Shown: in pieces, positions 53,321 through 63,529 of the stretch
Position numbering within the stretch: the first letter of the stretch is position 1
Layout: every line of letters starts with the position of its first letter
From: Chloroflexi bacterium HGW-Chloroflexi-4
GTDB taxonomy: Bacteria > Chloroflexota > Anaerolineae > Anaerolineales > Anaerolineaceae
Length of the DNA: 64,000 bases
Reading direction: 5' to 3'
Assembly (NCBI GenBank): GCA_002840715.1
Contig: PHBW01000007.1
Span: 107,720 to 171,719, forward strand
Position numbers and translations under genes: made by a program
Notes under the pieces: generated by a model
The model's input: the letters and a program-made list of their open reading frames with translations, nothing else
What the model was told of the DNA's origin: nothing
Database searches by the model: none

Positions 53321-53881
53321 ATGGAACAAGCTCCCAGGTTTCCCTATGATTTCATCGATCAAATAATTGTCTCTGAAGAAGAGATCAAAGCCAGGGTGGT
53401 TGAGCTGGGCAAGCAAATTGCAGCAGATTACAAAGACTCGAAGAATCTGTTGCTTTTGGGATTGTTGCGCGGCAGCGTGGTTTTTATGACTGATTTGATG
53501 CGCAATGTGCATCTGCCTATGACTCTTGATTTTATGTCTGTTTCTTCATACAACGGGTCTTCTTCCAGCGGATTCGTCAGAATTGACTCGGATCACAAAA
53601 CCAACATCCAGGGTTGGGATGTCATTCTTGTGGATGATATCGTTGATTCTGGATACACCATTTCTACCGTCAAGAAATTATTGTTGGATCGCAAACCCAA
53701 CAGTTTGCGAGTCTGTGCCTTGCTGGATAAAGAGGAAAGCCATAAAGTGGGTTTAACGATTGATTATTATGGGTTTAAGATACCTGATTACTTCGTGGTG
53801 GGTTACGGTTTGGATATCGATGAAAAAGGACGCAATTTGCCCTACATCGCTTCAGTAGACCTCAAAAGATACAAGAAATAG
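53321..53881 (+). CDS. hpt: Hypoxanthine phosphoribosyltransferase
   Basis: A 186-residue purine-salvage enzyme that makes IMP or GMP from hypoxanthine or guanine and PRPP. The PRPP loop is 'VILVDDIVDSGYTIS'; 'LLLGLLRGSVVFMTDLMR' and 'DFMSVSSYNGSSSSGFV' are the diphosphate and flexible loops; 'PDYFVVGYGLDIDEKGRNLPYIA' matches the C-terminal purine-binding end. An upstream start at 53267 is possible but lies at the predicted transcription start. purA follows 10 bp downstream, so purine salvage and AMP synthesis are transcribed together. Confidence 0.95.
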   Translation: MEQAPRFPYDFIDQIIVSEEEIKARVVELGKQIAADYKDSKNLLLLGLLRGSVVFMTDLMRNVHLPMTLDFMSVSSYNGSSSSGFVRIDSDHKTNIQGWDVILVDDIVDSGYTISTVKKLLLDRKPNSLRVCALLDKEESHKVGLTIDYYGFKIPDYFVVGYGLDIDEKGRNLPYIASVDLKRYKK

Positions 53882-53891
53882 GAGAATTATC

Positions 53892-55187
53892 ATGCCAATC
53901 AATGTGGCTGTTGGAATGCAATGGGGGGATGAAGGTAAAGGCCGAGCGGTTGACCTGCTTTCAGAAAATGTTGATATTGTTGCACGCTTTAACGGCGGTG
54001 ATAATGCCGGTCATACCGTGACCGTTGGAGACAAAATTTTCAAACTGCATGTCATACCGTCTGGCATCATTCACAAACACACTATCGGCGTATTAGGCAA
54101 CGGATTAGTCCTCTATCCCGGCACATTGCTTCAAGAGATGAAAACACTGCAAGAAGCCGGGATTGAAATCACTCCAAAAAGATTGTGGATCTCAGACGCA
54201 GCACACCTGATCACACCAGCTCATCGGTTGTTGGATCAAGCACAAGAAGCGGCACTTGGCAAATCATCAATCGGCACCACCGGCCGCGGCATCGGTCCTG
54301 CGTATATGGATAAATCATCTCGAAGAGGACTGCGTACCGGCGATCTCTTGCAGCCAGAAGAATTTAAGAAAAAAGTCAGACAGCATTTCACAGAAGCCAA
54401 CGAAATGCTTACCGTTTATTATCATCAACCCGCAATTGACATCCATACCATGACCGATGAATTCACTGCCCTGGCAAAGGAACTTAAACCATTTATCAAA
54501 CCGGTAGGCAATCTCGTGAGAGCTGCTTTGAAGTCAGGCAAAAATATTCTGGCAGAAGCCGCTCAAGGCACTCTGCTTGATCTGGATCAGGGAACTTATC
54601 CCTTTGTGACCAGTTCTTGCACAACAGCAGCCGGCATTTTCAGCGGACTTGGAATAGGCATTCAACCTGTTGATCATGTAATCGGTATCACAAAGGCTTT
54701 TCAGACCCGTGTTGGATCGGGTCCCTTCCCAACAGAGTTGTTTGACGCCACAGCAACATTTTTGCGTGGCAGCGGCTCCAATCCGTGGGATGAATTTGGC
54801 ACCACCACAGGCCGTCCGCGCCGGGTGGGTTGGGTCGATCTGGTTTTGCTCAAATACGCTATTGACGTGAACGGCGTAACCGAATTGTTCTTAACCAAAA
54901 TGGATATTCTTTCAGGGTTGGACACGATCAAGTATTGCGCAGCCTATAAGAAAGATGGCAAAACAATTAACGAGTTGGATTTCAGCGGCAGCGCAGTCGA
55001 AATGGAACGCTGCCTGCCGGTTTATGAATCCACCCCCGGATGGAAGGATGATCTGCGTTCAATTCGAGAGTGGAGCAAACTGCCGCAAGCGGTGCATAAT
55101 TACATCAAAATCATTGAAGACTGTTGCGGCGTGCCTGTCACCCAGGTGTCTGTGGGTTCTGAAAGAAACGCAGTTATTAAACGATAG
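53892..55187 (+). CDS. purA: Adenylosuccinate synthase
   Basis: A 431-residue PurA that joins IMP and aspartate with GTP on the way to AMP. 'GMQWGDEGKGRAVDLL' (GTP P-loop and catalytic Asp), 'NGGDNAGHTV' (catalytic His), 'GTTGRGIGPAYMDKSSRRGLR' (IMP loop) and 'VGWVDLVLLKYAIDVNGVT' are intact. GGAG precedes the ATG. It is the last gene before the chemotaxis cluster on the other strand. Confidence 0.97.
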   Translation: MPINVAVGMQWGDEGKGRAVDLLSENVDIVARFNGGDNAGHTVTVGDKIFKLHVIPSGIIHKHTIGVLGNGLVLYPGTLLQEMKTLQEAGIEITPKRLWISDAAHLITPAHRLLDQAQEAALGKSSIGTTGRGIGPAYMDKSSRRGLRTGDLLQPEEFKKKVRQHFTEANEMLTVYYHQPAIDIHTMTDEFTALAKELKPFIKPVGNLVRAALKSGKNILAEAAQGTLLDLDQGTYPFVTSSCTTAAGIFSGLGIGIQPVDHVIGITKAFQTRVGSGPFPTELFDATATFLRGSGSNPWDEFGTTTGRPRRVGWVDLVLLKYAIDVNGVTELFLTKMDILSGLDTIKYCAAYKKDGKTINELDFSGSAVEMERCLPVYESTPGWKDDLRSIREWSKLPQAVHNYIKIIEDCCGVPVTQVSVGSERNAVIKR

Positions 55188-55203
55188 GTTCAAAAATACA
55201 CAC

Positions 55204-55232
55204 AAAAAACCCTCGTAATTGAGGGTTTTTTT
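55204..55232. terminator. Bidirectional intrinsic terminator
   Basis: AACCCTC (55208-55214) pairs with GAGGGTT (55221-55227), with the stem extended by A/T pairs on both sides. Between purA and the convergent chemoreceptor gene. Confidence 0.88.
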
Positions 55233-55265
55233 AATTCCTACAAAATCAAAGATGGAAAGTGAAGA

Positions 55266-57290
55266 TTAGGCACCCAACTTAAATACTGCAACCAGATCTT
55301 GTAAGTCTCTTGCCATTTCTGATAATGATTGAGCAGATGCTGTTACTTCTTCAACTTGCGCACTCATTTCTTCAGTACTAGCGCTTACTTGCTCAATGGC
55401 AGCACTATTCTCTTCGCTGACACTAGCAATATCCTCGATGGCTTGAGTTACCTCCGATGAATTCGCCGCCATTTCTTCAGTGGATGCAGTATTTTCTTCC
55501 ACAATGGATGATACTGAATCTACTGCAGACACAAGGTCTTCTGAAGCAAGCTTCATACGTTCACTCGCTTCTCCAGCCATGACTGCTTGTTTATTGACTG
55601 CCTCGGCTGCCAATAAAATATCATTCAGCACAATCCCGGCTTGTCCAGCAGTTATTACTCCTTGTTCAACCTCTTTTGAACCTTCCTTCATAGCTACTAC
55701 TGCTTCTTGAACAGTAACAAGAATACTATTGATCAATTCACCTATTTCACGAGTCGCCAACGAACTTCTCTCGGCTAATTTTCGAACTTCATCTGCTACA
55801 ACAGCGAATCCTTTGCCATGCTCTCCGGCTCTTGCCGCCTCAATAGCTGCATTTAATGCTAAAAGGTTTGTTTGTGAAGCAATATCTTCAATGGTTTCAA
55901 TAATTCTACCAATCTCTTCAGACCTGCGACCCATTTCTTCAACTTTCTCAGCTGATGCACCTACTTTTGATTTTATGGTCTGCATCCCTGATAGCGTTTG
56001 CTCGACAGTAATTGTTCCTTTACGTGCCGCTTCTGCCGCAGCGGCTGAATCTCTACTTACTGCTGATGCATTACCCGCCACTTGTTGGATCGCACTGTTA
56101 ATCTGGTCAGTGGCGATTGAAACTTTTGCAACTGATTCACTTTGTTCTTGAGCTCCTTTTGCAACTCCTTCAATAGCCTTCGACATTTGGTCTACCGAAG
56201 AAGCTGTCTTGGATATTGAAGCAGCTTGATCGGCAGTTCCACGTGCGACTTGTTGAATTGTGGAGGCGATTTGTGTGGTTGCCTAGCCTGCCTGTGTAGC
56301 TGAAAGAGATAATTCTTCAGAAGCCGTCCGCAGTCCCAAAGCACTCTTGGAAATATAATCGCAAGTTTCTTTTAATTTCGCAATCATTTTTGCAATGGCG
56401 ATGCCCATTTCATCATTCTCATGATTAGGTACCACAGTGATCGTCAGATCATTCTGGGCAACGGTATTTGCAGCATCCGCCATCTTTTGCAGGTAGGCAA
56501 TGACATTGTTAAATGCACTTGCCATCATGCCGACTTCATCTTTGCGGTTTAACAAAGAGCGCTTTGTTTTCTCATCAATGTGACGGGCGAGATCGCCTGT
56601 TGAAATTAAGTTTGCAATATTAACCAGATTTTTTAATGGTCTAGTGATCGAGTTACTGATAACAAACCCAAGCCAAACTGCAAAAACAAAACAAATTCCC
56701 GAGACAGTCAGACTCAATGTTACTGTTTTTTTGAATGTTTCATTTGCTTGAAAATTCAATGCTTCAGCGTTTGAAAAATCGATCTCTGATAGTTGTGCGA
56801 CAGCTTCTCCAACCATTTTACGAGCCGTTGCTGCCCGGCCAATACCAGAAAGACTGGCTATTGCTTCTTCAGTTTTTCCTGCATCGTCCAACTCGATAAT
56901 CTCAGCTACTGCAGACTGATATTCAAGCCATCCAGTGTTAAAATCGTTCAAAATATTTTTAGTCTCTTCATCAGGAACCAGTTCAGCATATGCAGCAATC
57001 CTTGTATCAATATCAGCCATTAACGTTGAAATGGATTGAATACTGGCTTCTTTTTCGCCAGGAAAAATGAAGATTTTGTATACATCACCGCGAATTGTGT
57101 ATATATCGGTAGTAATTTTACCTAGTTCGTTGATAGGGACCAACCTTGTTTCAAACATAGCTGAAACCCCATTATTAATGAGTTTCATATTTTGATATCC
57201 AATAAACGTCAGAACCAGAGTAATAAACGCAATAAATTGAAACCCACCCACCAATTTAACGCCGGTTTTTAGGTCATTAAGTACTTTCAT
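55266..57290 (-). pseudogene. Methyl-accepting chemotaxis protein interrupted by an in-frame amber codon
   Basis: One continuous frame encodes a whole 674-residue chemoreceptor except for a TAG at 56285-56283. Upstream: first membrane helix ('FIAFITLVLTFIGY'), four-helix-bundle sensor, second helix ('GICFVFAVWLGFVISNSI'), HAMP. Downstream: the signalling domain with '[34 protein letters not shown]'-type hairpin. The residue before the stop is in 'TQAG', and both paralogues have Gln (Q) next ('QAGQATSQI'), so a CAG to TAG change explains it. The start at 57290 copies the spacing of the neighbouring receptor gene. It may be inactive, read through by a suppressor, or a sequencing error. Confidence 0.88.
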
Positions 57291-57387
57291 CATTTCCTCC
57301 CAATACAATTATTAAAATGTGGTCAAATCGCTCTTTTATTTATGAGTTGCACTGTCAATCATGCTCATCATTGTTGACTCAAATTTG

Positions 57388-57406
57388 GAATAAATTTAAT
57401 TTATTC
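57388..57406. promoter_or_regulatory. Perfect 19-bp palindrome upstream of a chemoreceptor gene
   Basis: GAATAAATTTAATTTATTC reads the same on both strands around a central T. It lies about 100 bp upstream of the chemoreceptor start at 57290 in otherwise unassigned DNA and could be an operator. Confidence 0.4.
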
Positions 57407-57617
57407 AGTCCTCCGATTTCATCTCTATACCCTATTTTCCCCGGGTTATGACTACCCCACTGCAAAGTTATACAAAAACTGGGGTAAATATCCTGTAAAT
57501 TCTTTAACAAAAAACTATAAATAATTGGTGTAATAAACCTTTTAATCTTTCTATAATCTCGAAGCGCTGCTCCCCAAAAACATCTTATAAATAATTCTTC
57601 GTAGACCTTTAATAAAA

Positions 57618-57643
57618 AAATGCCACCTTTTTTGATGGCATTT
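57618..57643 (-). terminator. Intrinsic terminator of a chemoreceptor gene
   Basis: AAATGCCA (57618-57625) pairs with TGGCATTT (57636-57643); the minus strand continues with a T-run. Confidence 0.8.
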
Positions 57644-57665
57644 ATGTATCCTATTGGATAAATTC

Positions 57666-59681
57666 TTAACTGAGATTGAATCTTGACACCAGATCCTGTA
57701 ATTCCTTTGCCATTTCTGACAATGTTAAAGCAGAAGCAGTAACTTCTTCGACCTGGGCTGTCATTTCTTCAGTGCTGGCACTCACTTCTTCAATAGCGGC
57801 ACTGTTTTCTTCACTGACACTGGCAATACTCTCTATGGCTTGAGATACTTCAGCAGAATTTGCTGCCATTTGTTCGGTGGAGGCCGTGTTTTCTTCTACG
57901 ACAGCTGACACAGAATCGACTGCTGAGATCAATCCTTCTGAAGCGTTTTTCATCCGTTCAGCAGCCTCGCCAGCCATTGAGGCCTGCTTGTTGACAGCCT
58001 CAGCCGCCTCAAGAATTTCTTTGAGGGCTGAACCAGCCTGATTCGCGGTGATAACACCCAGTTCAACTTCTTTAGAGCCATCTTCCATGGCTTTGACCGC
58101 TTCAGAAACCGTTTGAAGAATATTGCTGATTAAATTGCCAATTTCTTTGGTAGCCAGTGATGATCTTTCGGCAAGCTTGCGAACCTCATCTGCAACAACA
58201 GCAAAACCCTTGCCGTGTTCACCAGCCCTGGCTGCCTCAATGGCTGCATTTAAAGCTAGCAGGTTGGTCTGCGATGCAATATCTTCAATCGTTTCAACGA
58301 TATTGCCAATTTCTTCAGAGCGTTTGCCCATTTCTTCAACTTTTTCTGCAGAGACACCAACCTTGGTTTTGATGTTTTGCATGCCACGCAGGGTTTGTTC
58401 GACGGTTAATGAACCTTTACGGGCAGCTTCAGCAGCAACCGCAGAATCGGTGGTGACCATGGCTGCGTTGCCTGAAACTTGTTGAATGGCCATATTTATC
58501 TCTTCTGTTGCATTCGAAACAGCCGCAACTGATTTACTCTGTTCCTGTGCGCCTCGCGCAACGCCTTCAATCGCTTTAGTCATTTGCTCCACAGATGATG
58601 CGGTTTTCGTAATTGAGACGGTTTGTTCTGTGGTGCCTTTAGCAACCTGCTGCACGGTCGTTGCGATCTGACTGGTCGCCTGACCTGCCTGGTTTGCAGC
58701 AACCGCCAATTGACCAGAAGCCGCAGCTAATGCAACAGCGTTTTCTGAAACATTCGTTATCATTTTTTGCAGATTCATGAGCATGGCAGAAAACGCATTG
58801 CCTAACTCATCTTTCTCATTTTTAGCAGTTACTGTTATTGAAAGATCATTTCTTGAAATAGCAGTCGCTGCATCACCCATGCCCTGAATATAATCAATCA
58901 CATGGTCAAAGGATTTGGCGATATCACCGACTTCATCTTTTCTGGTGGTCAATGCAAGTTTTACCTTTTCATCCATATCGCGGACAAGATCGCCCTTTGC
59001 GACCGAATTGGCAATAACAACCAAACTGTTGAGCGGCTGACTTAATGATGAGCTGATAATTATCCCCAGTAACATAGACAAAACAAATGCTGCAACTCCT
59101 ACAACTATTGAGATTGTAATGTTTGTTGATTTTGCCTCGTCAAAGGCTTGATCCCCCTCAACATTCTCGCCTTCCAAAGAAGAAGCAATTTCATTTAAAG
59201 GCTCAATCATTGCCTGCAGAAAATCTGCAATATCGGCATCCATGTTTTTGGTAGCAGCGGTAACACCATTCGAAGCTTTTAATGCCGGCAGCATTGTGCT
59301 GTTGTAATATTTCACAAGCTCTTTGTATTTCGTCTCTGCATCTGTTAACCATTTAGCTTCTTCTGGCGTATCTACGATCAATTTAAGATTTTCAAAACTA
59401 GCTTCAAGATTATCTTTCGCAACACCCCAATCAATTTGAGCTTTTGAGAAATCATTTGTTATTTGTAAGGACGCAATCACTTGATAAAGCTCAAGCGTCT
59501 GAAACTCGGTATTTTTAATTATCAAAATATCAGTTGAACGCTTAGCGCCAGTATCTTGAATATCGCCTAATGAATTCAAATTAATATAATTAAAAATGAC
59601 CTGGCCGGCCATTATCAGCGTAACTAACAAAAAACCGCCAATCAATTTAATACGTAATTGTAAGTTGTTTAACAATTTCAT
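57666..59681 (-). CDS. Methyl-accepting chemotaxis protein (intact)
   Basis: A 671-residue chemoreceptor: membrane helix at residues ~14-32, extracytoplasmic four-helix bundle sensor (about 33-185), second helix ('[22 protein letters not shown]'), HAMP, a second HAMP-like stretch, and a long cytoplasmic coiled coil with the conserved hairpin '[20 protein letters not shown]' and '[17 protein letters not shown]'. The tip binds CheA/CheW. There is no C-terminal pentapeptide or CZB tail. It is closely related to the two other receptors in the sensor-independent part. The sensed ligand is unknown. Confidence 0.95.
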   Translation of the reverse strand: MKLLNNLQLRIKLIGGFLLVTLIMAGQVIFNYINLNSLGDIQDTGAKRSTDILIIKNTEFQTLELYQVIASLQITNDFSKAQIDWGVAKDNLEASFENLKLIVDTPEEAKWLTDAETKYKELVKYYNSTMLPALKASNGVTAATKNMDADIADFLQAMIEPLNEIASSLEGENVEGDQAFDEAKSTNITISIVVGVAAFVLSMLLGIIISSSLSQPLNSLVVIANSVAKGDLVRDMDEKVKLALTTRKDEVGDIAKSFDHVIDYIQGMGDAATAISRNDLSITVTAKNEKDELGNAFSAMLMNLQKMITNVSENAVALAAASGQLAVAANQAGQATSQIATTVQQVAKGTTEQTVSITKTASSVEQMTKAIEGVARGAQEQSKSVAAVSNATEEINMAIQQVSGNAAMVTTDSAVAAEAARKGSLTVEQTLRGMQNIKTKVGVSAEKVEEMGKRSEEIGNIVETIEDIASQTNLLALNAAIEAARAGEHGKGFAVVADEVRKLAERSSLATKEIGNLISNILQTVSEAVKAMEDGSKEVELGVITANQAGSALKEILEAAEAVNKQASMAGEAAERMKNASEGLISAVDSVSAVVEENTASTEQMAANSAEVSQAIESIASVSEENSAAIEEVSASTEEMTAQVEEVTASALTLSEMAKELQDLVSRFNLS

Positions 59682-59954
59682 TTATCACTCCAAAAACCAG
59701 GTGATTAAAAACAAAAGGACCCATCGATTGTTACCAGAAATATTAAATCCAGAATAAGCTCAAAGAAATAAAAAACGAATAAAAACATACGATGATTATT
59801 TGAACAAAAGCCAAAAGATTTGAATTAGCCCACAGTGTTGTTAATAACTGAATAAATTGCGTATTTACAGTACTTCAGCTCAGGCAAAATCAATCAAAAA
59901 CCAATAAATACATGTGGGTTAATGATTTAAATCAGACCTTCAAAGATTCAAAAC

Positions 59955-59978
59955 CCCCCTCAAACCAATGAGAGGGGG
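59955..59978 (-). terminator. Intrinsic terminator of cheW (copy B)
   Basis: CCCCCTC (59955-59961) pairs with GAGGGGG (59972-59978), followed on the minus strand by GTTTTG. The rest of the 305-bp gap to the next receptor gene holds nothing I can name. Confidence 0.82.
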
Positions 59979-59986
59979 AATTTTAA

Positions 59987-60433
59987 TTACATTTTGGCGA
60001 CTTGGTTTTTCTCTTCTGTGGTAAGTACTTTCACAAGATCAAGCAAGATAACCAATCGTTTGTCGATCTTGGCAACACCCACAATAAATTCAGAATTAAC
60101 ATTGCTGATCATGGGGGGTGGAGGTTCAATTACGCTGTCGTCGATGGTTAAAACTTCAGATACCGCAGATACGATCATGCCGATCTTAAGCGCGCCGACA
60201 TTTGCGACGACAATACGCGTTTCATTGGTTTGTTCCTGGCCTGTGATGCCAAATCGTTTGTGCAGATCAATAACGGGCAGCACGCTTCCGCGATGGTTTG
60301 TAATGCCTTCCATATAAGAGGGCGCTTGTGGAATTTTTGTGATTTCCTGAAGCTTTACAATCCCTTCCACTGAAGCAATATCTATACCAAAATTTTCACT
60401 TCCAAGTTCAAAAATGACTAATTGTTTTTCCAT
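59987..60433 (-). CDS. cheW: CheW-type coupling protein, copy B
   Basis: A 148-residue CheW that links chemoreceptors to the histidine kinase CheA. 'QLVIFELGSENFGIDIASVEGIVK' opens it, 'MEGITNHRGSVLPVIDLHKRFG' holds the conserved NhRG core, and 'GVAKIDKRLVILLDLVKVLTTEE' closes it. It is about three-quarters identical to copy A by eye, so it arose by recent duplication. A 171-bp gap with its own promoter space separates it from the upstream cheW. Confidence 0.94.
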   Translation of the reverse strand: MEKQLVIFELGSENFGIDIASVEGIVKLQEITKIPQAPSYMEGITNHRGSVLPVIDLHKRFGITGQEQTNETRIVVANVGALKIGMIVSAVSEVLTIDDSVIEPPPPMISNVNSEFIVGVAKIDKRLVILLDLVKVLTTEEKNQVAKM

Positions 60434-60519
60434 AATCGTCTCCTGTATGTGTATTATTTATACTCATTCCCGATTAAATCGCACGTAAAACAAAGATAAA
60501 TTTACTCTCAATAATTAAT

Positions 60520-60560
60520 AAAGATGAAAAACCCCCAATGATTGGGGGTTTTTCATCTTT
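60520..60560 (-). terminator. Perfect 41-bp inverted repeat, terminator after cheW copy A
   Basis: Arms 60520-60539 and 60541-60560 are exact reverse complements (20 bp) around a single G; core AAAAACCCCCAAT. The minus strand gives a strong stem with T-runs, ending the receiver-MCP-cheW transcript. Confidence 0.9.
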
Positions 60561-60604
60561 CCAAACATACCAATAATAGGTACCAATAATAAGATCAGGC
60601 TGCT

Positions 60605-61060
60605 TTACACACTTGCTGTTTTTGCAATCTGGATCTTCTCATCAATAGTCAGAATTTTTGACAGATCCAACAATATGACCAAACGTTTGTCTATCTTGGC
60701 AACGCCCACGATAAACTCTGAATTGATGTTGCTCACCATCGGTGGAGGCGGTTCAATCACGGCATCATCAATGGTTAATACCTCAGATACAGCTGAGACC
60801 ACCATGCCTACTTTAACTCCTTCCAGACTGGCAACCACAATACGAGTTTCATTGGTGTGCTCTTCGGTTTCCAATCCAAATCGTGTTTGCAAACAGATTA
60901 CCGGCAAAACACTGCCCCGTAAATTAGTAATTCCCAACATGTAGTTTGGAGATTGAGGAATTTTTGTAATATCCAACATCTTGTTGATTCCCTCAACCGA
61001 AGCAATGTCAATTCCAAAATATTCTGAACCAAGTTCAAAGATTACCAGTTGTTTTTCCAT
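60605..61060 (-). CDS. cheW: CheW-type coupling protein, copy A
   Basis: A 151-residue CheW beginning with the same 12 residues as copy B ('MEKQLVIFELGS'). The core 'LGITNLRGSVLPVICLQTRFG' and the end 'VGVAKIDKRLVILLDLSKILTIDE' are conserved. It begins 31 bp after the CZB-containing receptor gene on the same strand, so the two are probably one transcript and this copy likely serves that receptor. Differences from copy B cluster in the 'NKMLDITKIPQSPNYM' and 'ETEEHTNETR' segments. Confidence 0.94.
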   Translation of the reverse strand: MEKQLVIFELGSEYFGIDIASVEGINKMLDITKIPQSPNYMLGITNLRGSVLPVICLQTRFGLETEEHTNETRIVVASLEGVKVGMVVSAVSEVLTIDDAVIEPPPPMVSNINSEFIVGVAKIDKRLVILLDLSKILTIDEKIQIAKTASV

Positions 61061-61091
61061 CTTTCTCTCCTAAAGATTTACAGACAACCCA

Positions 61092-63473
61092 CTAGACACT
61101 CTTTTTTAATTGTTCAAGGCTATTGCCAACATTGTTTGAAACCACATGCAACTGATTTAAGACTTCTAGTGATTTTGTGCTGCCATATGAAGAAAATGCT
61201 TCAACAAACTCAAGTAATAAATGATGAAATTTTTCGTGTTGAGCTTCGATGTCGATAAATTCCTGGTTTTCTCCAAACTCTTGCTTGCCGATGCCGTAAT
61301 ACCAACGTCCCAATGAACAAGACTTGTGATTTGGAATTTCTTGCGCTCGTATCGTGCTGTCTCCCCTTTGCATGCTTTCAATTTTTACAACCCAATTGGA
61401 GTGTGCCTGCTTAAAGGTGTCAATCTCGGCAACGGTATCTTCTCTTGTTGATTTTTTTAGTTTAAAAATCCTGCATACTTCATTTAGATATTGTGCCATT
61501 TCGGCTAGAGATTGAGCCGATGCAGTTACTTCTTCAACCTGGGCACTCATTTCTTCTGTGCTCGCACTGACCTCCTCGATAGCAGCACTATTTTCTTCAC
61601 TCACGCTGGCAATACTTTCAATCGCCATAGAAACCTCGCTTGAGTTGGCAGCCATCTGTTCGGTAGAAGCAGTATTTTCTTCAACAATGGCTGAAACAGA
61701 ATCCACGGCAGCGACCAATTCTTCTGAGGCAGATTTCATTCTGTTGCTTGCTTCACCTGCCATTACCGCTTGAGTATTAACTGCTTCTGCGGCAGCAAGG
61801 ATTTCAGTTAACGCTGCGCCTGCCTGATTGGCAGTAGCCACTCCCAATTCAACTTCTTTTGAGCCTTCTTCCATGGCTATGACTGCTTCGTTGACTGTAG
61901 TTAATATACCGCTGATCAAACCACCAATCTCTTTCGTCGCTAATGACGATCTTTCTGCCAATTTTCTTACTTCATCTGCTACGACTGCAAAACCCTTGCC
62001 GTGTTCACCCGCTCTGGCAGCTTCGATGGCTGCATTGAGCGCCAATAGGTTTGTTTGTGAAGCAATATCTTCGATCGTTTCAACGATTTTGCCGATTTCT
62101 TCAGAGCGCCTTCCCATTTCCTCCACTTTTTCCGCGGAAGCTCCAACTTTGGCTTTAATATTTTGCATGCCGCTCAGGGTTTGCTCAACGGTTAATGTAC
62201 CTTTTCTGGCTGCTTCAGCAGCCGTTGCAGAATCTGTGGTCACTGATGCAGCGTTTCCCGCAACTTGCTGGATGGCGGCATTTATCTGTTCGGTTGCATT
62301 CGATACCTTGAGGACAGAATTACTCTGCTCCTGAGCACCTTTGGCAACACCCTCAATCGCTAAGGACATTTGTTCCACTGAAGAGGCTGTTTTTGTGACT
62401 GCACCTGCCTGATCAGCAGTGCCTTTGGCAACCTGCTGCACGGTTAAAGTAATCTGGCTCGTAGCTTGACCCGCTTGCATGGCAGCCGCGGCTAGTTGAG
62501 ATGAAGCGGCTCCCAAATTGGTAACATTTTCTCTAACTTTGTTGATAGTGTCTACAAGATTTTCAGTCATCCGCTTGAAAGAAATTCCCATCTCATCTTT
62601 ATCTGAGATAGGAGTCACTTTAATCGAAAGATCGTTATTAGCAATCGTATCTGCAACTTTAGCCCCAGTTTGCAAATACCTGATGACGCCATCAAAAGAT
62701 TTCGCAATATCACCTACTTCATCTTTTCGGCTGGTTAATGCCAGTTTTGTCTTTTGATCAAGATCACGAACCAGGTCGCCTTCTGAAACACGATTAGCAA
62801 TTTTTACCACGATGCCTAATGGTTTTGATATTGCATTGCTAATAATTACCCCAAGCCCAAATGCAAGGACAAAAGCTACAATCGCAGCTATTAAAACAAT
62901 AATCGTTGATCGATTAAAAGTTTTTGTTCCTTCAATGCTCAGCTTGTTGGCAGCTTCGATATTTACGCTGATTATATTTTCAATTGCTGCACCAACAGCT
63001 TTTCTGGCATTTGCTGTTCTTCCTGTACCTGTAATGCTTGCTAATGCTTTTTCATGGTCGCCAGATGATTCAAGTTCAAGGTATTCGTTAACTGCTGCTT
63101 GATACTCTGTCCATGCGCTTTCAAATGCCTTGTTTTCTGGGGACTCTGCTGCTGACTTCGTAACTTCTTTATATTGGGAAAACAGTGTGCTTATGTTATC
63201 CATTAGAGTAGCAATATCATCTGTTATGGTTTTTGCTTCTGATGGGATAAGCATCACTTTATAAACATTCCCTCTGATTGTGTATAAATCAATAGAAATT
63301 TGATTTATTTCTTGAAGAGGTTGCAAACGATCATTATACATAGCGGTCATGCCTTTATTGATCGTATTCATACTTGAATACCCAATAAAAGCAACCACCA
63401 AAGTTATGATTGCGATGATTGAAAAAGCACTTAATAGTTTTGTACCGGTCTTAAGGTTATTTAAAGCATTCAT
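61092..63473 (-). CDS. Methyl-accepting chemotaxis protein with C-terminal CZB zinc-binding domain
   Basis: A 793-residue chemoreceptor. Same layout as its neighbours (two membrane helices, four-helix sensor, HAMP, signalling hairpin '[20 protein letters not shown]') but ~125 residues longer at the C-terminus. The extra part is a CZB domain: His in '[10 protein letters not shown]', Cys in '[15 protein letters not shown]', and '[16 protein letters not shown]' supply the 3His/Cys zinc ligands. CZB domains sense zinc or oxidants such as HOCl through the zinc-bound Cys. AGGAGG lies before the ATG. It is followed by cheW copy A and preceded by the receiver-like gene, forming an operon. Confidence 0.94.
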   Translation of the reverse strand: MNALNNLKTGTKLLSAFSIIAIITLVVAFIGYSSMNTINKGMTAMYNDRLQPLQEINQISIDLYTIRGNVYKVMLIPSEAKTITDDIATLMDNISTLFSQYKEVTKSAAESPENKAFESAWTEYQAAVNEYLELESSGDHEKALASITGTGRTANARKAVGAAIENIISVNIEAANKLSIEGTKTFNRSTIIVLIAAIVAFVLAFGLGVIISNAISKPLGIVVKIANRVSEGDLVRDLDQKTKLALTSRKDEVGDIAKSFDGVIRYLQTGAKVADTIANNDLSIKVTPISDKDEMGISFKRMTENLVDTINKVRENVTNLGAASSQLAAAAMQAGQATSQITLTVQQVAKGTADQAGAVTKTASSVEQMSLAIEGVAKGAQEQSNSVLKVSNATEQINAAIQQVAGNAASVTTDSATAAEAARKGTLTVEQTLSGMQNIKAKVGASAEKVEEMGRRSEEIGKIVETIEDIASQTNLLALNAAIEAARAGEHGKGFAVVADEVRKLAERSSLATKEIGGLISGILTTVNEAVIAMEEGSKEVELGVATANQAGAALTEILAAAEAVNTQAVMAGEASNRMKSASEELVAAVDSVSAIVEENTASTEQMAANSSEVSMAIESIASVSEENSAAIEEVSASTEEMSAQVEEVTASAQSLAEMAQYLNEVCRIFKLKKSTREDTVAEIDTFKQAHSNWVVKIESMQRGDSTIRAQEIPNHKSCSLGRWYYGIGKQEFGENQEFIDIEAQHEKFHHLLLEFVEAFSSYGSTKSLEVLNQLHVVSNNVGNSLEQLKKSV

Positions 63474-63493
63474 TATTTCCTCCTAATATCTAG

Positions 63494-63529
63494 CTTAAAT
63501 CAAAAATTTATTTGTTATTTTGATTTAAG
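63494..63529 (-). repeat. AT-rich 12-bp inverted repeat
   Basis: CTTAAATCAAAA (63494-63505) pairs exactly with TTTTGATTTAAG (63518-63529) around 12 bases. The right arm is inside the end of the receiver-like gene; it may be a weak terminator or processing hairpin between that gene and the receptor gene. Confidence 0.5.

Larger units (their letters stand above)
57309..57665 (-). other. Intergenic region between two chemoreceptor genes
   Basis: 357 bp without a gene. It holds the hairpin terminator of the upstream receptor gene at 57618-57643, the 19-bp palindrome at 57388-57406, and presumably the promoter of the downstream receptor. No sigma-28 type motif is recognised. Confidence 0.55.

Noticed and set aside
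20494..56285. Alternative genetic code (TGA or TAG read as an amino acid)
   Set aside because: Intact genes in the window end normally in TGA and TAG (for example the GNAT gene in TGA and the GH1 gene in TAG), so these are true stops.
57700..62800. Long antisense ORFs inside the chemoreceptor genes (for example 58123-58485 and 61828-62334 on the plus strand)
   Set aside because: They are rich in Ser/Ala and mirror the helical coding pattern of the receptors' signalling domains; no ribosome binding sites or family motifs, and the receptor frames are clearly the real ones.
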